Below, piece by piece: positions 19,191 through 28,806 of a DNA stretch of 64,000 nt (position 1 is its first letter; every line of letters starts with the position of its first letter). The notes below the pieces were generated by a model. The model had not been told where the DNA came from and searched no databases. It saw only the letters and a list, made by a program, of their open reading frames with translations. A program made the translations under genes and the position numbers. This DNA is from Chitinophaga pinensis (GTDB taxonomy: Bacteria; Bacteroidota; Bacteroidia; Chitinophagales; CAIOSU01). The stretch covers positions 1 through 64,000 of the forward strand of contig CAMDKI010000001.1 in assembly GCA_945901065.1 (NCBI GenBank). The letters are read 5' to 3'.

Positions 19191-20819
19191 TTAATTCAAT
19201 TCATAAATAAGATTACCTACATCTTCAACAGTTCCGGCAACATTTGCTTTTATATTATCAAGGTAAACGGTCACCTTTTTGCCGGCTTTAGCTTTGTTTA
19301 CTATTTCTCTAATGTCTTGCACCAATACCTTGCTCTTTACGGTTTTACCATTACCCTGTATCTCTCCATCAACCGAAACCATGTAGGTATATTCAACCAC
19401 TTCGAAAGGAACGTTTAACGGAAACTCGTTCATGTCCAAATCAATAGTTTGGGCTATGCTAAATCTGTTCTTCGGCATCCTTGAGCTGCCCTTACCCAAT
19501 ACTATGGGTATCGGCTTTGGTATCTTCTTTACCCTGAAGGTCATGTCGCCCATTTTTTTGTTTGTACCGTCAATATTGGCATATACATCAACAGTAACAG
19601 TGCCTGTAGCCGTTACCTTGGCACTATACGAGCCATTGCTGCCGGTTATGTTGCCACTGCTTATGCTTGCGGTTAGTTTATTGGCAGGCACGCCCGGTAC
19701 CGATATGGCCAGCGGGTTGGGCACCCCGATATACAACACATTCATCTTCTCTGCCGATACCACGGCTGTTGATTTCGATGATTGGTAATTGAACTCAAAA
19801 GGCAAATAGCGGAAGCCCACACCATCGGGTTCGCGCAGTTTTATAACACCGGTGTGCGAGTTAATACCCACCTTGTTGCTTAGTTCGCTAAACGAAGCCA
19901 TTCCGCCCCTAACTTCAAGCTTTTGGTAGCCATCCTTCAATGGAAAGTCAGCCACTTCTTCCTTCAATTTCTTAGTGCCTTGCTCGTACATGGCGACAGG
20001 GTTTTTAAAATCGCCCACAAACACTTCCACCTCTTGCGTGCTGCTGGTAGCGGCTACAAAAATATCGGTACGGAACTCTTGTTGGCCGGCAAGTACAAAG
20101 CCATTTTCGTTTATAGAGATAGCAAATAGCTTATCAAACTTATATACGCCTACATCTACTTTCTTGTAAATCTCGCTGAGCATTAAGGTTTCGGCATTGC
20201 GCACGTCGCCTTGTAGTTTGCTAAGCAAAGCTATGGTTGCTGCCACTGGTACCTTCTCAAAGTTGTAACTTACCCAATCCTTTTTACCCAAACGGGCTGC
20301 TTCGGTTTTGTCATAGTGGGTGCTCAAGGGCATTTGTAGGTCTAATTTTTTCAGGTCTTCGTCGTTCAAAACGCCTGAAAGCAACAACTGGCTGCGCAGC
20401 TCGTTTACCTTTTGCTGCAGTTCGTAGCCTTTCTTTTCGTATACCAGCAAGCGCGTGCTAACATCTACATCCTTTTTGCCTTTTAGGCCCCCATCTTCAT
20501 CAATACCGCCACTCTCGGCTATAATGTTGGCCTTTAGTTCTTCAATGTAGCTGTAAAATGTCTGGCTTAGTATCTGTACCCTTCGGGCCTCTTTAATAAA
20601 GGGCTCTGTTTTTACCGGGTTGTTGGCATATTTTTGTTCAAATTGGCCCATTAAGGCAGCATTTTTGCTTACCAAGCTTTGGTTGGTGGCTTTTATACCG
20701 TCGTCAATCAGCCGGAATGAGTTGAGTACTTCGGCAGATACGTTGAGGGCTAGCAGGGCTGTTAGCACCAGATACATCATATTGATCATCTGCTGCCGAG
20801 GTTCTTTAGGGATTGACAT
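19191..20819 (-). CDS. gldM: GldM-like type IX secretion/gliding motor protein
   Basis: The 542-residue protein opens with PRQQMINMMYLVLTALLALNVSAEVLNSF, the hallmark single membrane helix of GldM. In T9SS that helix pairs with GldL as a proton-driven motor, and the long periplasmic part spans to the outer-membrane GldK/GldN ring. The remainder is beta-rich periplasmic sequence in line with the domain string of GldM, ending NVAGTVEDVGNLIYELN. Length is close to the family's 510-530. gldK, gldL and gldN normally flank gldM but none is present here; the neighbours are an OYE gene (convergent) and an HTH gene (divergent). It could be a second, orphan GldM. Confidence 0.9.
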   Translation of the reverse strand: MSIPKEPRQQMINMMYLVLTALLALNVSAEVLNSFRLIDDGIKATNQSLVSKNAALMGQFEQKYANNPVKTEPFIKEARRVQILSQTFYSYIEELKANIIAESGGIDEDGGLKGKKDVDVSTRLLVYEKKGYELQQKVNELRSQLLLSGVLNDEDLKKLDLQMPLSTHYDKTEAARLGKKDWVSYNFEKVPVAATIALLSKLQGDVRNAETLMLSEIYKKVDVGVYKFDKLFAISINENGFVLAGQQEFRTDIFVAATSSTQEVEVFVGDFKNPVAMYEQGTKKLKEEVADFPLKDGYQKLEVRGGMASFSELSNKVGINSHTGVIKLREPDGVGFRYLPFEFNYQSSKSTAVVSAEKMNVLYIGVPNPLAISVPGVPANKLTASISSGNITGSNGSYSAKVTATGTVTVDVYANIDGTNKKMGDMTFRVKKIPKPIPIVLGKGSSRMPKNRFSIAQTIDLDMNEFPLNVPFEVVEYTYMVSVDGEIQGNGKTVKSKVLVQDIREIVNKAKAGKKVTVYLDNIKANVAGTVEDVGNLIYELN

Positions 20820-21136
20820 GTTTGGGAGGATTGGGTTAGTAAAAAAATATTTTCGGATTTCTTTTATTCACAACGCAACCTTCAACTTTTTTATTTCATC
20901 TAAATAATTGATAAACAATTAGTTGTGGTCACATATGCTTGTCATTTTGACATGCATTTGCGACAAGCAATACCCAGCGTATTACAAAATGTAAAGCGCA
21001 GGTGGCTAAAAATATTTTTGAAATAGTTTTGTTTTGCGCTGCCTACCTAGCGCTCTGGATAAATTTTGTCTACCCATATACTAAAAGCCCCTACCACATA
21101 GTTATTCTACTATCTGGCAAAACACAAGGGGCTACT
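20820..21136. promoter_or_regulatory. Divergent gldM/HTH intergenic region with inverted repeats
   Basis: This 317-base gap holds four inverted repeats: TAATTG-N5-CAATTA at 20905-20921; TGTCA-TTT-TGACA at 20940-20952; an overlapping alternative pair GCTTGTC (20937-20943) with GACAAGC (20962-20968); and AGCCCCT (21086-21092) with AGGGGCT (21127-21133) ending 3 bases before the HTH start. The central ones look like operators for a small dimeric repressor, possibly the HTH protein itself. The last could form a hairpin that hides the HTH start region. Confidence 0.45.
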
Positions 21137-21355
21137 ATGATAAACAACCATTTGAAAGTGGAGCGCGCCAAGCGTAATCTTACCCAAGCACAATTGGCTC
21201 AACTAATAGGAGTGAGCCGACAAACTATCAATGCCATCGAAAAACGAAAGCTGGTGCCCAGTACTATGGTGGCGCTAAGGTTATCCCTTTGTTTTGAAAC
21301 TTGTGTAAACAATATTTTTGAGCTGGAGGAAGGAAAAATAAAGACAAAGTGTTGA
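21137..21355 (+). CDS. XRE-type HTH regulator
   Basis: The 72-residue protein is almost only a Cro/C1-type helix-turn-helix: LKVERAKRNLTQAQLAQLIGVSRQTINAIEKRKLVPSTMVALRLSL, followed by a short acidic/basic tail (LEEGKIKTKC). Such YgzD-type mini-regulators bind DNA as dimers. I chose ATG 21137; an in-frame GTG at 21002 would add 45 residues with a hydrophobic stretch, but it overlaps the putative operators. Targets may be gldM, itself, or the peroxidase gene 51 bases downstream. Confidence 0.85.
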   Translation: MINNHLKVERAKRNLTQAQLAQLIGVSRQTINAIEKRKLVPSTMVALRLSLCFETCVNNIFELEEGKIKTKC

Positions 21356-21406
21356 ATTCTAGCGGAGAATTTTATATTTTAAGTATCTCAAACTAAAAAC
21401 AACATC

Positions 21407-21943
21407 ATGGCATATATCGATTTACCAAAAGAATTGCCGGGCATTATAGGCCCTATGACTTTTAGGCCCGAAACAGCCATACACCTTAATGCCTTGGCAG
21501 AAACCTTGCTGAGGGGTCCCTCTACGCTTACATCGGGCGAGCGCGAATTGATTGCTGCCTATGTATCGCACCAAAACAATTGTTTGTTTTGCCACTCGTC
21601 GCATGGGGCAGCCGCGGCGCACCACTTTGGTCGCAACTATGAACTGGTAGACCAAGTGAAAAACAATTACCAAGCGGCTCCAATATCAGATAAGCTTAAA
21701 GCCTTATTGGGCGTTGCTGGCAAAGTGCAGAAAGGTGGTAGGCATGTAACCCCAGAAGATATTGAGGCTGCTCGTACCAAAGGAGCTACCGACCTAGAAA
21801 TACACGATACTGTGCTTATTGCTGCTGCCTTTTGTATGTTTAATAGGTATGTGGATGGCTTGAACACTTGGGCCCCAGCCGAAACCCTTGCATATGATGA
21901 TATGGGCAAGCGCTTGGCAGAAGTAGGTTACAATAGTTTCTGA
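21407..21943 (+). CDS. AhpD-like carboxymuconolactone decarboxylase family peroxidase
   Basis: The 178-residue all-helical protein carries the redox motif Cys59-x-x-Cys62 with His66 (NNCLFCHSSHG), the catalytic set of alkylhydroperoxidase AhpD relatives. PF02627 members with this motif reduce peroxides through a disulfide. The length fits the uncharacterised peroxidase-related subgroup (about 180 residues). It follows the HTH gene on the same strand and ends at a terminator. The physiological reductant is not encoded nearby. Confidence 0.88.
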   Translation: MAYIDLPKELPGIIGPMTFRPETAIHLNALAETLLRGPSTLTSGERELIAAYVSHQNNCLFCHSSHGAAAAHHFGRNYELVDQVKNNYQAAPISDKLKALLGVAGKVQKGGRHVTPEDIEAARTKGATDLEIHDTVLIAAAFCMFNRYVDGLNTWAPAETLAYDDMGKRLAEVGYNSF

Positions 21944-21965
21944 GAATATCGATGATACTTGGTAT

Positions 21966-21995
21966 AGAGGCATTTCGAAAGGGATGCCTCTTTTT
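21966..21995 (+). terminator. Intrinsic terminator after the AhpD-like gene
   Basis: AGAGGCAT pairs with ATGCCTCT around a 10-base loop, followed by TTTTT. It lies 22 bases after the stop. The ftsB-like gene converges from the other side and ends 7 bases beyond. Confidence 0.85.
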
Positions 21996-22002
21996 ATTTG
22001 AC

Positions 22003-22302
22003 CTACTCTTCAACAATTACGAAAACCTCTTCGTTTTCTTTTTTCATCAAGTACTCTTCGCGGGCAAATTTCTCTAGTTTCTCGGCATTGCTGAACAACC
22101 CTTTTGCTTCAGTCTCAACTTCTACTGCCTTAACTTGGTAATAAGCTTTTTCCTTTTCAAGTTCGGTAAGTTCTTGTTTAAGCTTGAATTGGGTAACAAG
22201 GTTGTGCCTATCGAAAAATACCAGCCACACCAAGAAACACAAGGCGGTAAGCACATACTTGTTGCGCAAAAAGGATGGTATGGTGAAGTTAGGTGTTTGC
22301 AT
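22003..22302 (-). CDS. Septum formation initiator, FtsB/DivIC family
   Basis: The 99-residue protein has one N-terminal membrane helix (YVLTALCFLVWLVFF, about 16-30) followed by a coiled coil (KQELTELEKEKAYYQVKAVEVETEAKGLFSNAEKLEKFAREEYLMKK). This is the DivIC/FtsB layout: a bitopic divisome protein that links FtsL and FtsQ in the periplasm. AREEYLMKKENEEVFVIVE matches the conserved family end. In many Bacteroidota this gene directly follows eno; here a methyltransferase gene lies between them. Confidence 0.88.
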   Translation of the reverse strand: MQTPNFTIPSFLRNKYVLTALCFLVWLVFFDRHNLVTQFKLKQELTELEKEKAYYQVKAVEVETEAKGLFSNAEKLEKFAREEYLMKKENEEVFVIVEE

Positions 22303-22322
22303 TATTGTAAAGGTAGTAATTG

Positions 22323-22355
22323 TAGTAGCAAGATGTGAGTATCAAGTATCAAGAT
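22323..22355 (+). repeat. Word repeat C, copy 1 (right of ftsB)
   Basis: A 33-base stretch with the word ATCAAGTATCAAG lies between the ftsB-like start and the methyltransferase stop. Its reverse complement recurs at 23083-23118 with only a 3-base length difference, so the two copies flank the methyltransferase gene as inverted repeats. Confidence 0.8.
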
Positions 22356-22392
22356 AAAAGCACAATGTTATTACCGATGTAGCAAAATGTGC

Positions 22393-23001
22393 TCATAGCC
22401 AACGGCGTACCTTGTTTTTGTAGGCACTATAGGCGGTACCATGTTGATTTAGTAAAAAGTCTTCTTCTAATCGAACTTGTATCTGTATTAACAAGTAAGA
22501 GCTAAACATGCAAACAGCAGTAACGATATTGGGCAACACTAGAAAGATGCCCAAAAGGCTAACTAGCATACCTAGAAAAATGGGATTTCGCGATAAGCTA
22601 AAGAAGCCAACTTGTTTTAGTTCTGTTTTATTCGCCTCATCAATGCCAATGCGCCAAGATTGCCCCATTTGATATTGGGCAATGATAATCCAAAGGAGCG
22701 ATAGGTGCATAAACGCCATGCCAATCCAAAAGGTGATGGGTTTCATGATATATGCTAACGGCATTAAGTAAGGATAGCCTACTGGATAAAACGAGTAAAC
22801 TAAAATAGCAGCTGCCAACAATGCAGTAAAAACCTTCATTTGGAGGCCGATGTAATCATGAGCATTGTCGGTTTTGCCGAAAGTAATAGGGTTAATGCCC
22901 GCTTTCTTAAACACGCGCCAACTGGGTAATGCAAACGAAAGCAGGATGTATAAAGCGAAGTATACAGATATGTATACTTTGAGAAAAGAGAGATGCTCCA
23001 T
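22393..23001 (-). CDS. Isoprenylcysteine carboxylmethyltransferase-like membrane protein
   Basis: The 202-residue integral membrane protein has about five hydrophobic segments and the ICMT/PEMT signature in its C-terminal half: QMGQSWRIGID, then FSLSRNPIFLGMLVSLLGIF, then the cytosolic VRLEEDFLLNQHGTAYSAYKNKVRRWL. Relatives transfer a methyl group from S-adenosylmethionine to small or lipid-like acceptors; bacteria rarely have prenylated proteins, so the substrate is unknown. It is flanked by inverted copies of word repeat C between eno and ftsB, which normally adjoin, and looks like a later insertion. Confidence 0.85.
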   Translation of the reverse strand: MEHLSFLKVYISVYFALYILLSFALPSWRVFKKAGINPITFGKTDNAHDYIGLQMKVFTALLAAAILVYSFYPVGYPYLMPLAYIMKPITFWIGMAFMHLSLLWIIIAQYQMGQSWRIGIDEANKTELKQVGFFSLSRNPIFLGMLVSLLGIFLVLPNIVTAVCMFSSYLLIQIQVRLEEDFLLNQHGTAYSAYKNKVRRWL

Positions 23002-23043
23002 GCGTTACAATATAGAAAATGTGTGTATAATTTAACAGTAAAT

Positions 23044-23079
23044 AAAGCGCCCGAAAATTTATTTTCGGGCGCTTTTTTA
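23044..23079. terminator. Bidirectional terminator downstream of eno
   Basis: A perfect 14-bp arm AAAGCGCCCGAAAA/TTTTCGGGCGCTTT closes a 4-base loop. The T run is stronger on the plus strand, but the likely user is eno, which ends 37 bases to the right on the minus strand. It separates eno from the methyltransferase gene. Confidence 0.8.
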
Positions 23080-23082
23080 TAA

Positions 23083-23115
23083 ATCTTGATACTTGATACT
23101 CACATCTTGATACTA

Positions 23116-23118
<3 letters not shown>
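23083..23118 (-). repeat. Word repeat C, copy 2 (abuts the eno stop)
   Basis: On the minus strand this reads TAGTAGTATCAAGATGTGAG and on through two more ATCAAG words. It is nearly identical to 22323-22355 in inverse orientation. Its first TAG is the stop codon of eno. Confidence 0.8.
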
Positions 23119-24473
<1,355 letters not shown>

Positions 24474-24477
24474 GAAT

Positions 24478-25575
24478 TTACAACATTGCTACAAAATCGT
24501 CAAACAAGTACCGGCTATCAATGGGGCCAGGGCTACTTTCTGGGTGGTATTGCACCGAGAAGGCGTTTTTGCCTTTTACTTTGATACCTGCAACGGTATT
24601 GTCGTTTAAGTTTACATGTGTTACCTCAACTTTGCCGCTATTTTGGGCATCTTCAAACTGCACGCTAAAACCGTGGTTTTGCGAAGTAATTTCGCACTTG
24701 CCGGTTACTAGGTTCTTTACTGGGTGGTTCAAGCCACGGTGGCCATTAAACATTTTATAGGTGCCAATGCCATTTGCCAAAGCCAAAATCTGGTGCCCCA
24801 AACAAATGCCAAAGGTTGGCTTGTCGGTATTCAATATTTCTTTAGCAGTTTCGATGGCATAAGGCATAGAAGCCGGATCGCCAGGACCATTAGAGATAAA
24901 GTAACCGTCAGCGCCCCAAGCCTGAAGTTCTGCAAACGGGGTTTTAGCTGGGAATACTTTAGTATAAACACCGCGCTCATTTAGGCAGCGCAATATATTT
25001 TTCTTAATACCCAAATCCAACACCGCTACCCGTTTAGGGGCGTTTTCGGCACCTGTGTAATAAACCTCTTTGGTGCATACAACAGAGCTTAACTCTAACC
25101 CTTCCATTGATGGGGTCTCGGCCAATTTGGCTTTTAGCACCTCAAGGTCGGTAGTTTCTGATGAGATTATGGCGTTCATGGCGCCAGCGCTGCGAATGTG
25201 GCGCACAATTGCGCGGGTATCCAAATCGCAAATTGATACCACACCCTCATTTTCCAAATACTCCTGTATACTCAAGGTAGCTTGGTAGCGGCTGTACACT
25301 TTACCTGAATAGTTTTTAACAACTAGGCCAGCTATTTTTACTCCGTCGCTTTCAACGTCAATTTCGTTTACGCCATAGTTGCCTATGTGGTCACCGGTCA
25401 TTACCAATATTTGGCCGTAGTACGATGGGTCAGTAAATACTTCCTGATATCCAGTCATGCCAGTGTTAAAGCAAATTTCGCCAGTTGTTGTACCAATTTT
25501 TCCGGCAGATTTGCCATAAAAAGCGGTTCCATCTGCTAGCAGCAGTACTGCTTGTTTGGGGCCGTTTTCAGTCAT
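24478..25575 (-). CDS. carA: Carbamoyl-phosphate synthase small subunit
   Basis: The 365-residue glutaminase subunit supplies ammonia to CarB for pyrimidine and arginine synthesis. The N-domain has CFNTGMTGYQEVFTDPSYYGQ; the C-terminal class I amidotransferase shows FISNGPGDPASMP, the nucleophile Cys in FGICLGHQILA, and the His/Glu of VQYHPESSPGP. I chose the ATG at 25575 (MTENGPKQAVLLL); a longer frame to 25614 would overlap the promoter. carB is not in the window. In many relatives carA-eno follows rplQ directly; here the pair is inverted and about 6 kb away. Confidence 0.97.
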   Translation of the reverse strand: MTENGPKQAVLLLADGTAFYGKSAGKIGTTTGEICFNTGMTGYQEVFTDPSYYGQILVMTGDHIGNYGVNEIDVESDGVKIAGLVVKNYSGKVYSRYQATLSIQEYLENEGVVSICDLDTRAIVRHIRSAGAMNAIISSETTDLEVLKAKLAETPSMEGLELSSVVCTKEVYYTGAENAPKRVAVLDLGIKKNILRCLNERGVYTKVFPAKTPFAELQAWGADGYFISNGPGDPASMPYAIETAKEILNTDKPTFGICLGHQILALANGIGTYKMFNGHRGLNHPVKNLVTGKCEITSQNHGFSVQFEDAQNSGKVEVTHVNLNDNTVAGIKVKGKNAFSVQYHPESSPGPIDSRYLFDDFVAML

Positions 25576-25600
25576 GATTTGGGTGGGTTTGAACTGGCCA

Positions 25601-25608
25601 CAAAGGTA
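25601..25608 (-). promoter_or_regulatory. Bacteroidota-type -7 element of carA
   Basis: On the minus strand TACCTTTG, a perfect match to TAnnTTTG, lies 26 bases before the carA ATG. I could not assign a -33 element with confidence. Confidence 0.55.
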
Positions 25609-25762
25609 AGGCAAAAATGATAAAGGAGTGCAGCATGATGATGCTAAGCCTTGCTAAAAAGAGAAAATTTACTACCCATGATAAAAAGATATTGCAATAT
25701 TTTACTCTACTCCGAAACCAAATCATCCTATAGGGGTCGCTCGTGTTGAGTTTTTAAAACAG

Positions 25763-26215
25763 TTAATCCCAAACATAGCGCTCATCGAATTTTACACTAT
25801 GTTCTTTGTATAGCATTCGGCATTCATCTTGGAATGATTGGTGCTGATGGTGCTCGTGTTGTTTGGCTATATATTTATAAACACCATCAAGCTGATTATG
25901 ACCAACAGAAAAAGCACCGTACCCATCTTGCCAGTAAAAGTTTAAGTATTGCTCGCCTTTGGTTTTAATCCATTTGCTCGAATTTTTCTTTATCTCTTCC
26001 ACCAATTTCATTAAAGCAATTTTCCGCGAATGCCCGCACAGTATATGTATATGATCATTATATCCCCCAATTTTAACTGGATAGCAATCGAGTTCTCTGC
26101 AAATGCCACCAAGATATGAATGAAGTTCACTTTCGATTTCCGCGACAATTAAAGGTTGTCGGTTTTTGGTGCTGAAAACTAAATGCACATAAATTTGGGT
26201 AAGGGATTGAGGCAT
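25763..26215 (-). CDS. Single-domain HUH (Y1) transposase, IS200/RAYT-like
   Basis: The 150-residue protein is a Y1 HUH nuclease that cuts and joins single-stranded DNA. The HUH motif is His55-Ile-His57 in YNDHIHILCG, and the nucleophile is Tyr115 in YKYIAKQ, giving the YxxxQ arrangement (Gln119). The start MPQSLTQIYVHLVFSTKNR is family-typical; I prefer ATG 26215 over an in-frame start at 26254. No TnpB or IS200 end hairpins are seen. Instead, tandem palindromic repeats follow within 100 bases (26307-26593), which fits a domesticated REP-associated transposase better than an active IS. Confidence 0.88.
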   Translation of the reverse strand: MPQSLTQIYVHLVFSTKNRQPLIVAEIESELHSYLGGICRELDCYPVKIGGYNDHIHILCGHSRKIALMKLVEEIKKNSSKWIKTKGEQYLNFYWQDGYGAFSVGHNQLDGVYKYIAKQHEHHQHQSFQDECRMLYKEHSVKFDERYVWD

Positions 26216-26642
26216 TAAATGACCGGGGTTTTGTGAGAATAATAAAATTATCATTTTATTGACATTTATAAAATGGGCCTTAAATTGTATGTTTTGAATG
26301 CAATTCCGGAAATGTGTTTAGTAATAGGGCGTTGCCCCATTCTATCACTATGTGACCCCTTTGGGGTCGACCGAATTTTAATTTGCACAGTACGTATTTC
26401 CCCAACGGGTATACATAGTATAGGCGAGGAGCATCGCTCGCCGTACGTATTGGGTTTTCGGAAATGTATTTAGTAATAGGGCGTTGCCCCATACTATCAC
26501 TATGTGACCCCTTTGGGGTCGTCTGAATTTTGTTTTACATAATATGTATTTCCCCAACGGGGATATATACTACTAAGGAGGGGCATCGCCCTTCGGAAAT
26601 AATGCGTTTTAGGAAATGCTGGTATTGTTATTTAGGAAATGC
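26216..26642. other. Gene-free region with palindromic repeats
   Basis: This 427-base gap between the transposase and porin genes holds an A/T palindrome (AATAAAATTATCATTTTATT, 26241-26260), the two REP-like units and a decayed third unit up to about 26640. I see no protein gene; short reading frames here are made from repeat sequence. Confidence 0.6.
26307..26593. repeat. Two tandem REP/BIME-like units
   Basis: Unit 1 (26307-26458, 152 bases) and unit 2 (26459-26593, 135 bases) start alike with CGGAAATGTnTTTAGTAATA and share GGGCGTTGCCCC, CTATCACTATGTGACCCCTT and TATTTCCCCAACGGG. Each has several short palindromes: GACCCC-TTT-GGGGTC (26354-26368 and 26506-26520), GGGC-GTT-GCCC, and a terminal hairpin (GGCGAG/CTCGCC in unit 1, GGGC-AT-CGCCC in unit 2). 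A decayed third unit starts at 26594. The layout next to a Y1 transposase matches REP elements mobilised by RAYTs. Confidence 0.8.
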
Positions 26643-28625
26643 TTAACTATAAAACCGCCAAATCAGACCAACCTTAAAAGCCCGTGGTGGAGCGGGGTAT
26701 TTGTAGGCATTAAAGTAGCCATTTTCTTTAAACATGCCTTGGTTTACGTGTTCCATTTTAAGGAAAATAACCAACTCAGATACTTGAACATTGACGAATA
26801 AATCCATCACCGGATAGAACTTAAGCGCCTCTGCATTTTGCACATGAAACTGGCCCGTAAGCGGGAAGTAGCCAAAAGCGTTGTAATTGGTGTTGTAATA
26901 CACATCGACCCCAACCCGGCCATTTAGGTTATTTTTAAAAAGCGATTTCTCGTAGTAAAGCGTGTTGCGGCCCCAATAAGTAGGCAACGGCAGTACTTTA
27001 TCGTTGCTCACCAACTGCACCCTGATTTCGTTTTCAAGGCCCATGTCCCAGAATGTGAGGGTATGTTTTAGCTCGAGCACTATGGCTTGTAGGCTGCCAT
27101 CAAGCTGCACGGGCAGTCGGTTTGCATCGGTGTAGGCATAGTTGCTCAGGTTGTAAAAATAGCCGCCTAGTGTTAGCTTATACTTAGGTAGTTTGTATTC
27201 AAGCCCAGCGCGCAAGGTTTGGGTTTTGGCTAAGTTTTGTTGAAGTGCAAAGCCGCTGAAAGAGAGGTTGTTATACAGCCAATTTTGCTCAGCGTTTCGC
27301 AATGAAGCCACGGCGTTTATTTGACCAGCTTTTTTTGAGCGGTAACCCATTCGAGCGCTTACGTATAGGTCGTTGGCATTATAACCTAGCAACTGGTAGT
27401 TGGCGGTTCCTTCATAAGTAAATCGCTTATCGGATAGCGGGTGATTGCCAATACGAATGTTGGCCGACAAACCAGAAAAAGCACTATTTAGGGTGCCATT
27501 GCTCACATCAATAAGTTGTTGCTCGATATGAGCATCAATAAAAAAGTTGCGGTATTTTGCCCCACTTGAGTCAGCTGAAAGTATTTTGGCGAATTGAATG
27601 CCTAATCGGTTGCCCCATTGTTTTTGTCGAACATTGAAACTTAGGCTATCGGTGTCGATATAAAAACTGCCATAATAATCGGCATCCGGGTTTTGGTCGG
27701 CAAACGCGTATTTGAGATTTTTGATTTGCAGTTCGTGGTATATTACCCAATCTGCAAAAAAACGTTGTGCTTTGGTGGTGTCATCTAACTGGAACCCAAT
27801 AATTTTGCCTTGCCTTATCTCTTGGCGCACTACAAACTGAAAATCGCGCATGAAGGTTTTGGCGCTTTCCAGCTCTACGGCAACTAGCGACGAGGTGGTG
27901 TAAGAAGAGTCCCTGAAAATATCGGTGCCTTGCGAGCCTCCGTTGTCTTGTACCCTAACACTATTGAACAGGAGCATAATGCTCAGGCCATATTTACCAC
28001 TAGGGGCCTCATATCTCGATGTGAGGGCAAGGTTGTTGTGACTGGTTTCTTGGGCTAGGTAGGAGCCTGGCGAGGCAAACCGGTTAAAATTAAAAGCAAA
28101 ATTGAAATGCTTGCCAATATTTTGGTTGTGGGTTACCCTTGCCGATTGTTCACGGTTGGCCCCAATAAGCAGGAATAGGTTGGTAAATGGCTGATCGAGC
28201 GTATACCAGCGCAAGTTGTTGCGGTGGAACATGTACAAATCATATTGCTCAAGGCCCAACGTAAATTTAACATCCTGCTTTGGGATGATAGTGAGCGGAA
28301 TGTGGGCAAGCCCTAGGTTGCCTAAGTTTCGGTACCTCCAGTTGTTTTCTTGTTGCCCTGGCTCGTAATATTGCTTGCCATCTAAAGTAGTATCAAGTGG
28401 CTGTGGCGCTAAAAACTCATCGCCAATAGTAGAATAGGGCAGGCGTGAGTAAAATCGGCGCTTTAGCGTGTCACCATCTGCCGTTAATATGGGTTTGGTA
28501 CTGTCCGTTCTAGATACTTCGGTTTCGGCACCCAACCCTTTTTTCGAAGAGTTTTGCGCATACGCTACTATTGGCAATAGGGTTATTGCCAATAGCAGGG
28601 TTAGTATATGGTTGGTTATGCGCAA
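26643..28625 (-). CDS. Putative outer-membrane porin (Porin_10-like)
   Basis: The 660-residue protein has a signal peptide (residues 1-23, ending VAYAQ) and then a long, aromatic-rich sequence with regularly alternating hydrophobic strands typical of an outer-membrane beta-barrel. Segments such as NWRYRNLGNLGLAHIPL, FNRFASPGSYLAQETSHNNLAL and the end PPRAFKVGLIWRFYS resemble the putative porin family PF14121 of Bacteroidota. The last residue is not the usual Phe but the penultimate aromatic FY is present. Substrate unknown. It may share a transcript with the genes to its right, although a 222-base repeat-filled gap lies upstream. Confidence 0.8.
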   Translation of the reverse strand: MRITNHILTLLLAITLLPIVAYAQNSSKKGLGAETEVSRTDSTKPILTADGDTLKRRFYSRLPYSTIGDEFLAPQPLDTTLDGKQYYEPGQQENNWRYRNLGNLGLAHIPLTIIPKQDVKFTLGLEQYDLYMFHRNNLRWYTLDQPFTNLFLLIGANREQSARVTHNQNIGKHFNFAFNFNRFASPGSYLAQETSHNNLALTSRYEAPSGKYGLSIMLLFNSVRVQDNGGSQGTDIFRDSSYTTSSLVAVELESAKTFMRDFQFVVRQEIRQGKIIGFQLDDTTKAQRFFADWVIYHELQIKNLKYAFADQNPDADYYGSFYIDTDSLSFNVRQKQWGNRLGIQFAKILSADSSGAKYRNFFIDAHIEQQLIDVSNGTLNSAFSGLSANIRIGNHPLSDKRFTYEGTANYQLLGYNANDLYVSARMGYRSKKAGQINAVASLRNAEQNWLYNNLSFSGFALQQNLAKTQTLRAGLEYKLPKYKLTLGGYFYNLSNYAYTDANRLPVQLDGSLQAIVLELKHTLTFWDMGLENEIRVQLVSNDKVLPLPTYWGRNTLYYEKSLFKNNLNGRVGVDVYYNTNYNAFGYFPLTGQFHVQNAEALKFYPVMDLFVNVQVSELVIFLKMEHVNQGMFKENGYFNAYKYPAPPRAFKVGLIWRFYS

Positions 28626-28657
28626 ACTTTATTTTTTGTCTGAACCTTGATTTAAAA

Positions 28658-28690
28658 TTGGATTGTAGGATTTGAAAAGGATTTAAAATG
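28658..28690. repeat. Degenerate GGATTTGAAAAGGATTT words
   Basis: Just upstream of the porin gene the + strand reads GGATTGTAGGATTTGAAAAG then GATTT, a degenerate tandem of GGATTT-type words. Further on, 28743-28785 carries a C/T-rich then G/A-rich stretch (CTCCCTCTCGCCTCGGGCGA) able to fold back. Confidence 0.5.
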
Positions 28691-28806
28691 TTTGATTGCA
28701 GGCGTGGTGTTTGTTTCGCAATTTACTCCTCACACCAACAACCCTCTCCCTCTCGCCTCGGGCGAGACCCCTGAAAAAGGAGGAGGAGCTACCGTATTAC
28801 GATATT

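Noticed and set aside
21002-21136. GTG-started N-terminal extension of the HTH protein with a hydrophobic segment
   Set aside because: It would be atypical for mini-XRE regulators, and this stretch contains an inverted repeat arm; ATG 21137 gives the family start.
26273-26492. Short frames on both strands in the palindromic repeat region
   Set aside because: They are composed of the REP-like units and have no recognisable protein features.
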